64,000 nucleotides of DNA from Ramazzottius varieornatus (lineage: Eukaryota > Tardigrada > Eutardigrada > Parachela > Ramazzottiidae), in contig BDGG01000002.1 in assembly GCA_001949185.1 (NCBI GenBank), positions 3,896,448 through 3,960,447 on the forward strand. Reading direction: 5' to 3'. This document shows, piece after piece, positions 47,505 to 58,090 of the stretch. Position 1 is the first letter of the stretch. Each line of letters starts with the position of its first letter. Both the position numbers and the translations under genes were made by a program. A model generated the notes under the pieces. It worked only from the letters and a program-made list of their open reading frames with translations. It did no database searches and was not told the DNA's origin.

Positions 47505-49046
47505 TGCAGAGTATGTGCTTCCTTCTGAGGTTTCAGACGCAACAACCAGAATCAGAGTGGGTGCCAGAACTAGGCCTTACTGTCTTAGTAAAAACGAGAA
47601 AACCACTCCTCGTACTGTATATTGCGAGAGCTCCGCCCAAAAGGCTGGCCTTCCAGCGGAGCTTTAGAATGAATCATAGACCACTTGAGTCATCGAAGAA
47701 AGCTGTTCAGGCATTCTAAAGCCCTTAAATTGGGGCAAACTATGGCAAGCCTGATCTTATGGCTGAAGATTAAAGAAATTTCTTGGCACCGAAAGTAGTC
47801 TCTACCATCAGTCATCTGTTGTACGTACAGGCATAGTGCATTATTATACCTTGTTGATCGTGCAGTGCCGTCAAGTGGTACTATCAACAGGGTTATCAAT
47901 TCCGTGTTAATAAACACGCCAACATCTTCGAATGATTAGTACGGAATTGATTGATCAAATCCGAAATCACGACTCATGACTCATCAGAAACTTGGAAAAT
48001 TCGTCAAAAAAATTAGAAAAATCAAAAAAATCGGGGAATCATCCTGAGTAAAGGATCGTACTGTCTGGAGCTCGAGCTTCCTCTGATGAGTTTGCGATTC
48101 AGAGTGCCTTGGGTATTTTCGAAAGACATTGAACCTTGCAAGGCTTGCATTTCTGCGAGAGGTATAGAGAGAACCCCCTCAAGTTCTCATCCGATTGGGG
48201 AATGAAGAAACGAAACCCCGCAGTACTAAAGCCTTTCGTCAACTGATTGTTTGATCGTTGCGATGTTTCACAGAAATTTTGACAGCTGTCCCCAGTTCCC
48301 GTAGATTTCGGTGCACAACTGGAGGCATGTGTCAAAACTTGAAGTACATCTTCGCGCTAGTTGGGGATCGTGATTCTCTTCGGATCAAGTTCTCTCTCGG
48401 CACCTTTCTTTGCAGGTTTCGTTCGGGATTCTCAGCATCTTCTCGAGTGGTAGAAGCGGATTCATCGAACTGCGTACGGGACACCATCGTGGATAACGGA
48501 ATCCGCAGGGTATCGAAGCTCCGTTTCTCTTCGCACCTCGACCTCGTACACCTGCCCACCGGAAGCTGCCCACCCAGTTGTGCGGAAAGTCGTACTGCTC
48601 ACCGCCGTAGGCGCACTTTACCTGCGCTGATGTTATAGGCACTGTCACTGATACCCGCGGAAGTGTGTACTGAATGAACTATGGCAGTCCAACGTTCACT
48701 CTCGATGAGTTTACCTCGGATTTATGAACAGATGTAAGTTCTGTGTGTACGTGTACTCTTATGCGATTGTTCTTCGATATAAAACTACTTATGTGCCTCG
48801 ATCTTCTTGGACTCGAAAGTCAAGTTTGTGATTGCCACTTGAGTGAGCACTGACGTTACCACTGACGTGCTTGGTACAGGTGTGATCCCATCATCTATAG
48901 TCATTGTACCTTTCACCACAATTTTATGTGATTATTTTCGATGCCTATCGTTTCCATTCTTGCAGATCGATGCAAACTTCCACCATCTAAACAGTGGGAC
49001 CTTCCTCCTGTAACTTCACCGTATTGTTCTCCACGTTCTTCTGAAA
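47505..49046. other. Gap between COA7 and the Cys-loop receptor
   Basis: The two genes are divergent. At 48330-48650 all three minus frames are long and open in turn, which may mark an unresolved exon or be chance. No product can be named. Confidence 0.4.
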
Positions 49047-51788
49047 ATGCTGATGACAATGAAGCATGATCTCCATTCCTTCTTATGGATATTAATTTCG
49101 TCATGGCATCAGCTTGTCTTGGGTCAAGGTAAGAATGATGTGGTATATTCCTCCGCTCCGTTTACCTACGCGAACGCGGAATTCGGGCCAGAGGATTAAG
49201 TAAATCTCTCATGATGATAGGTTGGACCCCTATTTAGAGCAGAATATTGGATAAAGAGGTGTATGTAAACATTTGAATGTTCGGTTGATGATACAGTATC
49301 ATCACTATCATCTATCGATGATCGCATACGCCGCGCGCCTGTGTTATGAAATCATTGAGACCGGCGGTTTATTTTACGAGCGGTAGGGATGATTGCTCAC
49401 CGGTTCGATCAGCATAATGTACTTCAATCGATTCCAACCTTATTCTTGCCAGTTTTTGAGTAGTTTTCCTCCTTAGCGGTAACGTCAAAGTGTCACTGAA
49501 CCGGAAGTGCTGGTTCTCGGGATGATAACCTCGCTACTGATATTCATATTCCGCTGGATTTGATAGCACAACTCTTGGGTTTTTTCTTTAGGAGATGGTT
49601 CGAACACTTCAGCGTCAACTTTTCGACTGGACGCTCCGCGAACTTCCGGGTCAAAGTCGATCGACAATAGGCTCTTCGACGATCTCTTCATGGAGTACAA
49701 GAAAGAAATCCGCCCCAATTTCAACACTTCAGAACCTTTGACTGTAGAACTGGGATTCACCTTCAACCGCATTGAGTTCCTGGTGAGTGTTTCAGACTTT
49801 GAGGTTTACGATGGGGCCAAGTAGATGTAACGAGCCGTGGCTGGTTGGCGGTTGCCCAATATAGCATGGTGTCTTACCACTTCAAAGTCCAAGTGGTCTA
49901 TCCCCCACAGTTCACTCGTTCCTGCCATTTACCTCATGCAAATGTTTGCTTTGTAGGATGAAAAGCATCAAACATTGACATTCCATGTACGTGATGAGCT
50001 TTTGATAGGCTATTGCTTCCTAAGCTGTAAGGCTTCCCTTTCCGATTGTGGTTTTTGTGTAGGCTACCACCCGTATGCGGTGGACTGATGTTCGCTTGTC
50101 TTGGAAGCCGGAAGACTACAGCAATATCAACGACATCTCTTATGCTTCCTTCGCCTTGTGGATACCGGACGTCATCCTTGCTAACCGGTATGCCCACCTG
50201 CATTAAGTAACTCGCAGAGAACTTTTCAAAGTTCAAGGTCGAAAAGGGCGATTGATGCTACAGTGCTGGTAGTTTTCAGGGACTTTTTCGACCAGTACCA
50301 CTCGAATGGGATGTCACCTAATGAGTTGAATATGATCGGTTTCCCAAGCGGCGCACGCTCTCATTGTTGTGAGTGCAAAGTGTGCGCCGCTTTGGAAAAC
50401 GATCGTGTTCGAATTATTTGCCAACGTCCCTAAAACGAAACCTTGGTTAAATTTCAAAATGAATGTTGGAATGGTAATTCAAAATTACGGTAAGTCAGGA
50501 GCAATGAGAAACTTCTTAGGTATTTTTAGGGCGGATCCGTTGGGAAGTAAGAACTTCGAGCACGTTCTCGCTCACGTCTACTATGATGGACAAGTCCTCC
50601 TTTCTTCCCCCTCCGCCTTCAAGGTCTACTGCGCCATGGACTTTGGCAAGTGGCCGTACGATATTCAGACCTGCGCGATTGAGTTCGAGTCCTTCACGCA
50701 CGACGGGACGCAGATTGAGCTGCAATTGATGCCCAACAATGGCTCCTTCGCCGTTGACGTCCTGCCCTATGCATCTATTAATGAATGGCGTGTTATGAAC
50801 GTCCGCGCCTCGAAAGTCATCAAACGATATGAATGTTGCAGAGGCGTAAGTCAAACTGACATGTGAATATCCTACTGAGATAATTATGACTTTTTGTTGA
50901 TGTAGGAATATCACGCAGTGTATTTCGCCGTTCAAATGCAGCGGAATCAACCGTTTTACCGACCTTTGATGTTGACGCCCATGGTCCTGGTTCTGTTTGC
51001 CTCCTGGCTGCTTTTTCTGATGCCTTTGCAGAGTACTGTCAAGTTCGCGATAGGCAGCTTCCAGTTTGTCTATACGGCCGTTTTTGCCATTTACCTCAAA
51101 ATGACGCTGCCGCCGTCCATCGAGGAAGTCCCTTTCATTGGTAAGCGAAAAATAGTGTTAGTCCAATGCGGATCGTTTCTATGTTACTGAGATATCGTAA
51201 ACTAAATTTCTGGAGCTAACAAAGTCGTTTTATGAGATGTTAAAAAGGCAGGTGAAGACGGCGTCGACGAGATTGCTGTTTATTACGTGGAAAGATCGTA
51301 AAACATTTTCATGGGTGAAATGATTACTCGTAGCTCGAATGATTATGAAAGATAAACAGACACGGAACATTTGACTTTTTTGATATAAGTAATTAATCAA
51401 AGAATGGCGATCTTTAATGTGATTGTATGCTTGTTTTGCAGTGACTTTCACCTTGAATGTGATGGTCCTCATCCTTCTGGCCCTCTTTATCGAGACGTTC
51501 CTCTTACGAATTTCCCTCCTGAAATGTCCTATGCCGACACCTGTCCGCAACCTCGTCCTAGACTCGCTAGCGCGCGTCTGCTGTCGGAAGAAGCCAAGTG
51601 GGTACTTGAAGAACAGCGGGGTGAGAGTGTCGAACGGCGATGTCGTCATGGATCACTTTGAGATGGATAACGGTGAAGAGAATCTCATGGCGCACAAGGA
51701 CCAGGATGATTGGCTGTGGCTAGCCTCGGTGTTTAATAATATCGCCTTTGCCGTTTACGTGCTTGTCTCATTTGTTCTTTTGATCTGA
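49047..51788 (+). CDS. Cys-loop ligand-gated ion channel subunit (nicotinic alpha-like)
   Basis: Pentameric receptors of this family open an ion pore on binding transmitter. Seven exons (49047-49128, 49592-49782, 49957-49986, 50063-50187, 50530-50845, 50906-51140, 51442-51788) give 441 residues. A signal peptide (FLWILISSWHQLVLGQ) is followed by the ligand domain with RWTDVRLSWKPEDY and LWIPDVILAN. The Cys loop is CAMDFGKWPYDIQTC (13 residues between cysteines). Loop C is KRYECCRG, whose adjacent cysteines mark nicotinic alpha subunits. Four membrane segments follow: PLMLTPMVLVLFASWLLFLM, VKFAIGSFQFVYTAVFAIYL, TLNVMVLILLALFIETFLL, and LASVFNNIAFAVYVLVSFVL. The M2 region lacks the usual Glu-Lys plus Leu-rich pore pattern, so ion choice cannot be predicted. 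Intron 4 carries MITE copy 10. The 30 bp third exon is set by phase and splice sites. Confidence 0.9.
50308..50430. mobile_element. Palindromic MITE copy 10, inside a receptor intron
   Basis: Arms GATCGGTTTCCCAAGCGG and CGCTTTGGAAAACGATCG pair. The core is CGCACGCTCT and AAAGTGTGCGCCG. The right end TTTGCCAACGTCCC is conserved. Confidence 0.85.
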
Positions 51789-52136
51789 AGTCCAGATCCC
51801 GCCTCCTCTTCAGGTGGCTTTTTTCTTTGTTGAAGTTTGCAGATTTTGTTGTTTTATCGAGCATTTGGCGTTCAGATGTATCTACAGCACACTTTTAAGT
51901 TTTGACGTGAGCTTTCAGTTTTGAGCCTCACACGAAATCTGCCGCGCTTTCCTTATACAATAGCAAAGCTTTCGAAAAATTTCGTTCGAGCACACAACAA
52001 ACGCACTAATTATACGTGGAATGGTGAAAGTGGCAGTGAACACTCCCGAAGAATATTTGGTACCCTAGAAAGTACATCGTACCCAAGAGAGTACATGTGT
52101 CTGAAATCGGAACCCATGCGGTCCACGTCACTGGCT
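51789..52136. other. Convergent gap between the receptor and PNP
   Basis: Two 3' UTRs meet within about 350 bp. No other feature. Confidence 0.45.
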
Positions 52137-54195
52137 TTAGGCCTGGTGACCGATCTGTTTGACCACTTCCGCCACCAGTAGCTGCATGTTCGCGGCTCTT
52201 TGCTGACCGATCATCAAGACTTCCTGATGGTTGGGTTCGTCATCCCTGTAGTCGAACGTCTGTCAAGATTTCTTGGTTTTCAGCAAAAGTCGTATTTCAA
52301 CTGAGACCTCGTAGTTGTTTTTGACTGTTTTCCCAAGTGACGCACTTTCTCAGCCAAAAGCAATGCAAACGTGTGCCACTTGTGATAACGATCATGTTAA
52401 ATTCATTTGCCGACGCCCAGTTAAACGTGAAGTCAAGTTGAGCTTTGATGGGTCAAAATTCGAGGATTTACCTGTCGTATTGCTGGATGATAATGTTGGT
52501 AATCAGGGATATTCCAAGCACGCGCATTCCACAGTGCTTCGCCACTATCACTTCTGGCGCTGTTGACATGCCTGGACAGTATCATATCGTGAGTAAATAA
52601 TCCTAATCGTCATCAGATTTGATTTAGCTGGTTAACCACTCTCTCCGCTTGCCTCCAAAGGATAATATTCAACACCTTACCCATACAATCCGCTCCCAAA
52701 ATCCGCCCAGCTCTCGCTTCGGCCACCGTCTCAAACGTGGGTCCGCTGACCATCATGTACACGCCCTCGCGCAAGTCCTCTCCAAAACCGATCCCTAATG
52801 CCACCTTCCGGGCCAACTGGAGGAGTTGACGGTCGTAAGCTAGACTGAGTGCGGGGAAACGAGGGCCCCATCTGCAGAAAGACCCTTCACTTTCAACCTC
52901 TCCCGTGAGAAGCTATCTAGAAGAACGGGCACCTTGCGTCGTTCAGTCCCATCAGAGGATTAGCGCCAATCATTCCGGGAAGGTTAATGTGGTCTTTAAT
53001 CAACATGATGTCGCCGACCTTGTAATCCGGATTAACAGCCCTATGATATTAAGAGGAAAGACAGGTTATTTTTACTAACCTTTTTCCCACATGGATAGGT
53101 GCGCCTGACAGGTGCGCCAAGGTGGCGACCTAGGTTAACCGTATCGATTTCCTCACCCGGAAGCGTTTGTGACGATGATAGTCTGTACACCGAGGAGCTT
53201 GAATACACGGACTGGGATTGCAATCTGCAAACAGAATATTCAGTGCTTGGACCCCATCAAAGTGGAAAGATGATGTAGAGCCAGAGTTTTACGTTTTGCA
53301 TTGCCCATCCTTCGTAAAAATGGAATCGGCCTTGCATGCAGACAACGGAGACTTCGTTGAGCATTCCGAAGACCAAGCGTCCCACATGGCCATGCACTGC
53401 AAATAAGAGACTTAGAGTGAAATCTTTTCATAAATGAAGACGATATTCTAATTTGAACCCACCTGTGCTAATAGGGAAGAACGGAATATCCTAAAAGAAT
53501 GTCAACAAGACAATTGCGACATGAAACGATACGATTATGCCGGATGTAGGCAAGCGATGTAGGACTGATTCCGGTACCAGAGTATTACATCATATTCAAT
53601 GGAGTCAGTATCAGCTGCAATAGATAGCAAACTTACCATAGGAAACGTACATCGCAAAACTAAGAACCAAATATACGAATGCAGAGGTGGGACTTGGGCG
53701 ATTAATTGAACCAGATCGTGATCTCAAGTGGCGCACGAATGCATTGCTGTTGGCCAGAAGTGTGCGCCACTTGGCGAAACGATCTAGTTCAAATCGTTTG
53801 CCCGCGTCCCTTGGTAGAAGATGACGTACTGAGTAGATCCGCCAGCCCTCCCAACCCGGAGCCACATATCTGAAACGGAGAAACGCTTTGATTGAAGTCA
53901 AGGCCGTCAAGGATGAAAATTTCGTCTCCACCCGGGAAAAGCCTGCTTCTACGGACGAAATACCGGTAAGAGTACTTACAATGGCTAGCGATGGGCGGTG
54001 CCCGGTACTCGCCCGCAAGACATTCACGATGTGATCGTATTCCTCAAATGAGTGTCGGAATCTGGACACATCGCAATAAAAAGACAAGTGAAGTATCTGT
54101 TATCCATATCCAAAAATTTAATGGAGTATGTTGACTTACTGCTCGCACGTTGGGCGTGTGGTTTTTCTGGACGACATCCCATCTAGGGCATCCAT
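52137..54195 (-). CDS. PNP: Purine nucleoside phosphorylase
   Basis: Splits inosine and guanosine with phosphate to base plus ribose-1-phosphate (purine salvage). Eleven exons (54140-54195, 53980-54061, 53830-53869, 53589-53614, 53463-53490, 53293-53396, 53157-53224, 52933-53040, 52681-52871, 52472-52571, 52137-52245) join in phase to 303 residues, two of them only 26 and 28 bp. Family blocks run in order: [19 protein letters not shown] (phosphate loop), [20 protein letters not shown] (with the catalytic-loop His), [67 protein letters not shown], and [40 protein letters not shown] follows, then the base-binding Asn in SLITN. Length and motifs match trimeric PNP (human 289). The intron between exons 3 and 4 carries MITE copy 12, and copy 11 lies in the intron before the last exon. 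Confidence 0.95.
52322..52420. mobile_element. Palindromic MITE copy 11, inside the last PNP intron
   Basis: Arms TTTTCCCAAGTGACGCAC and GTGTGCCACTTGTGATAACG enclose AGCCAAAAGCAATG. The right end ATTCATTTGCCGACGCCC is kept. Confidence 0.85.
53689..53810. mobile_element. Palindromic MITE copy 12 (best full-length copy), inside a PNP intron
   Basis: 122 bp from GGGACTTGGGC to GCCCGCGTCCC. The outer arms TTGAACCAGATCG and CGATCTAGTTCAA and the inner arms CTCAAGTGGCGCAC and GTGCGCCACTTGG form one long imperfect hairpin. Confidence 0.92.
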
Positions 54196-54774
54196 GTCGA
54201 AGTCGTTACGATTGGCGTGAAAACTACACTCCGTACTTTTGCCGATGGCCTTCGAAGTCGCCAGCTGTGGCTGGAGCTTTACCTGCCCGAAGAGAAATAA
54301 AGTGGACGTTATTCACAGAATCATGCATCATACAATTAATCTCGACTCTCGAGCCAACGAAGATAATTATTTTACCCAGAAGTGAAGTTTGAGTACTTGC
54401 GGTCCATCGTATCAAGCTAGCTGTCTTCCCAGAACTAGTTCTCCTTCTCCACGAGATAACACTCAACAAGGTGTACTACATCCAACCGAACTTAATTGTA
54501 CTTATTAGACAATCTGACCTGTGCTGAATTCGATATCTCTATCAAGGAATGATTTCGCTTCTCGAGGCCAACAGTCTTCATTTTATCGATCCACCACTTT
54601 CACCGATAAGTAACAGACTATCGTGGGGGAAAAAACCTGGCACGCGTTGAAATATCGCTACGTCTCTCGAAGGCGAAAACCAAGCCACGAATTTTCAAAC
54701 CGTTAACTTTACGCCGAAGAACCACCATGACATTCTAGTCTGGGATACTGGTGGAAGAAGGGCAGAAAATCTCG

Positions 54775-57266
54775 TCAACGAGTTTTTCTTGCTTTGTTTG
54801 CTTGACTCTTCGGTCTGTGCTTCGTTTGCTGCAAAACCATTCGGCCGAAGACCACGAACCACCAAACTCCCGCCGAAAAAGCGAAGATCCATGTGATTAG
54901 GCTCGCAGTCAAGTTCGATAACTCAAAGTCAAATACCCGAGAGAAGAACAGAACATCTAAGCATCGTACGAACTCGCCATAAGGTACCCACGCCTTGTCG
55001 TCCAGCAGCGACCCGAGGTTCCCCAACGAAGCCATCAACCCCAGACTAGCTAACCATACCTGTGTATGCGACCACCCCTCAAAGCGTTCTGCCGTGTGGT
55101 GGAAGAATAGAATTAGAAGAACGAAATGGACGATGACGTACGCGGACTTCCATGGGGCGATCTGGACGTCGTAGACTTTGACGGGATGCTGGATGGCTGG
55201 GATATGTTCGGGGTTCCCGAGTCGTTGCGTACCAGGTGACCAGCCTGGTCCCATTATCAGCGAGTTAATCTTGTCACGGAGGTTTGGGAAGGTGGCTAGG
55301 CGGGAGACAGCGTCGAAGTAATAGCAGGTCTGGACCCATACACCGTTGAAACTGGACACTGGGGAGAGGATGCCATAAACAACTTCCTCATCGGGATGCT
55401 CGGGTTCGAACGTCCCGAACATCTTGTCCCTGCAACCAAAATGTACTCTTATCTCAAAATTGCATTACATATCCAGCTGTCAATTATTGGCTTTCAGATA
55501 AAGTTTTCGATCGGTTAGTTACCAGATGATCAAGACTCCCGCGTAGTTCTTGTCAATGCAGTAGGGATTGCGACCATGATGGACTCTGTGGTGCGATGGT
55601 GTGTTCAAAAAAGACTCGAAAATCCCACAGCTTTTAATCATGGCTGTGTGGATCCAGAACTGATATCTGCAGAAGAGCAAAACATAGGTAGAACCCATGG
55701 AAAGAGCATGACGAACTGCTCAGGAAGCCCAGCTTACAGAAGGTTAAGTTGTGCGTGAACGACATAAGCAACAGGTGTGAAGCCGAAGAAGGCCATCGGA
55801 AGGTAAACGATCCAGTTGTAGATTCCACCGATCATGCTTTGCCGTAGCGCGGTGCTCAGGTTGTATTCCTGCGACGTGCAAAATGCCTATCAGCCACAGT
55901 AGGCACTAGAACGTGGTGCGTTCGAGGAACCGACAAAGACTCACTTCCGAGCTGTGGTGGGTTTGGTGACTCGCCCATAATATGCTAACTTCTGTAACCG
56001 AGAACGAGATGCTAGTTTAACATACGAGTTCAGTTCTTCAGGCTGCTTTTCGTTCAGCTGCCGACCGTGGTTCATCCGATGTAGCCAGTAGTACGCCAGG
56101 TCCGCCGCCAAAAGCGCAAGTATCCACCCTGTCCAGCTGCGTAAAGGAATTGTCCATAGGCGGCAGTTGTCGTAGATCCAGATGTATACAATGACGTCCA
56201 GGCTTCTTGTGATGAACCTACAGGACAAGGCACTTCAACGTTACAGTTATCAGCTATGGCCGAATCGGTACAAACAAAACCCATGGAACATGTCAGAGTC
56301 CGAGTCTGACTTCCATTCACTTCAGTGACACTTCCGCTCGGAATTGAGTCAGAAAAACGCCAGAATTTTGTAAAAAGGATTTACATTGCGTCTTTTTCGA
56401 AACGGGGGGCGGAGCAACGCGCTCGCACTATGGACAGACCATACCAAGTGCACGATGATGCCCACATTTAGGCTTGCGCAATCAAGCCGCACACCTAACT
56501 TTATACCGCACAGACTGACAATACAACCATGTAGCTCCGGCGTTGGTGAGCGCTACGGCCGACAGTACTTTACGGCTATGGTGAGTCATCGGTGACTCGC
56601 CCGCTATGTTCATGTACGTATTGTCAAAAACGCCGGCTGTTCACAGCAGGGCCGTGCATCCGGTATAGTGCAGTACGATCTCGTATAGCTATATTGCGAA
56701 CATCGTTCGGCACCGTATCGCTGATTGGGCTGAACAGCTGATTAGTCCACAACAAACTCCGCCAGAATCTTTCTTTGAAAATCAAAATCTCACTTCTTTG
56801 AGACTTTGAACTCCTTCTAGGCGGCCCAGGAGTCACACAATCTTACTTTATGGTCTGTGAAGCCAGTCCAGCGCCAATGGAAGTAACGGTATCGTTTATC
56901 CGGAAGCCAGATCCAGTGTGGTAGTACTTCGCCGCGAGCTCGATCAGCAGCATAAGGATGAAGACTGGGATTACCTGAAGAGAGCATCATCAGGCATCAG
57001 CTCTCAAGTCGCGACGGTACGTTGATCTATCTTCTTACCTGGTTGGTGTAAGATGGGATTTGCTTGACATCTTCGGTTTCAGGTATCTCACTGGGGTGGA
57101 TCAGATAGAACATGAAACGCCAGTCGAAAAAGGGAAAGACAGATGCGTTCGCGACATGCTGATGGATACTCATCGACTCGTTAGCCATGCTCCCATTCAT
57201 TCCCGTCAAGTTGGGCATCTTCATCTTCTCTCCGAACCGTCTCGGAAACATGTGACAGTCGATCAT
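54775..57266 (-). CDS. AGMO: Alkylglycerol monooxygenase (TMEM195 family)
   Basis: ER-membrane, tetrahydrobiopterin-dependent di-iron oxygenase that cleaves ether bonds of alkylglycerols. Seven exons (57039-57266, 56847-56974, 56066-56217, 55945-55991, 55738-55868, 55523-55666, 54775-55429) join in phase to 494 residues (human 445). Early marks are [17 protein letters not shown] and [17 protein letters not shown]. The His boxes then come in order: [46 protein letters not shown], then [30 protein letters not shown] and [12 protein letters not shown] follow, as in mammalian AGMO. The C-terminal exon adds several membrane segments and a basic tail. The first 35 residues, rich in Met, are not in vertebrate forms, so a later start is possible. 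One donor (GTCGGC) is weak but required by frame and homology. Confidence 0.94.
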
Positions 57267-58090
57267 AGCACTATGAAGATTTCGGCTGCCGTCTGACGCG
57301 CATGACTGCACAATCACACAAAGCTGGAAGGAAGACGGTCAAAGTTCGGACAGATTGTATTCTGACGAATGTTTTCATGGCTAATCGCTCGTCAAGATAG
57401 TTGGTTCTAAGGTATGTGGAGTGTGTCCAGCTAGCTGACTTGTTACTGGCACTGATCAGTTATTCTATGTCGATTATTGCAGAGAGGGGCGTATGGAAAA
57501 CCACAACGTTCAACAGCAGCCGAAGACACTTCACTTCCGGTCCCACGAGGCTCGGTTTGGCATGCAGTCACTGCTGCCGAAGTGCAGTACGTACGCGGTG
57601 TCCGACAGACAAGGCACCAACTGAACGGTCGCACAAACATTCCAGCGATGCTGTGGGTGTCCGGTTGGCTTTCTGAACGAGATCGCGCTGTCCGAGAACC
57701 TCATGTGCTAGAGATCCTCCAAACAATAAGGTACTTCCGCCATCCAGCATGGCAAACTCGTAGCATTTCTCAATAGGGTTGTGAATAAAACATTAACTCC
57801 ACAACTGTGTGTAGTAGATGAAGGTTTCCCCATACTGTTATGATTACGATCTGTAGGCCAAGTCGGAACGACAACAACACGCAGCTGAAGTTGACCCGGG
57901 CACCTTATCACGATCACCCACTGTTTCGTGGTTGAGCGTAAATGAGACCAGCTGGACTTTGCCTGTTTGTTTGGGAGGACCAAGGAGAGCGAGTCAACCT
58001 TTTTTTTCAGGTTTCGAATTGGTTTGTCGTTGGATCAGGTGACAATCACGCCTGTACACTGAGTAACCGTGGACAGAACGTCCCGGCAAC
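57267..58090. other. Divergent promoter region between AGMO and the Skeletor-like gene
   Basis: Shared upstream region of two head-to-head genes. ORFs of 90-120 codons occur on both strands without motifs. Confidence 0.45.

Noticed and set aside
49330-49420. Possible tRNA (GGTTCGATC box)
   Set aside because: No acceptor or anticodon stem can be formed around it.
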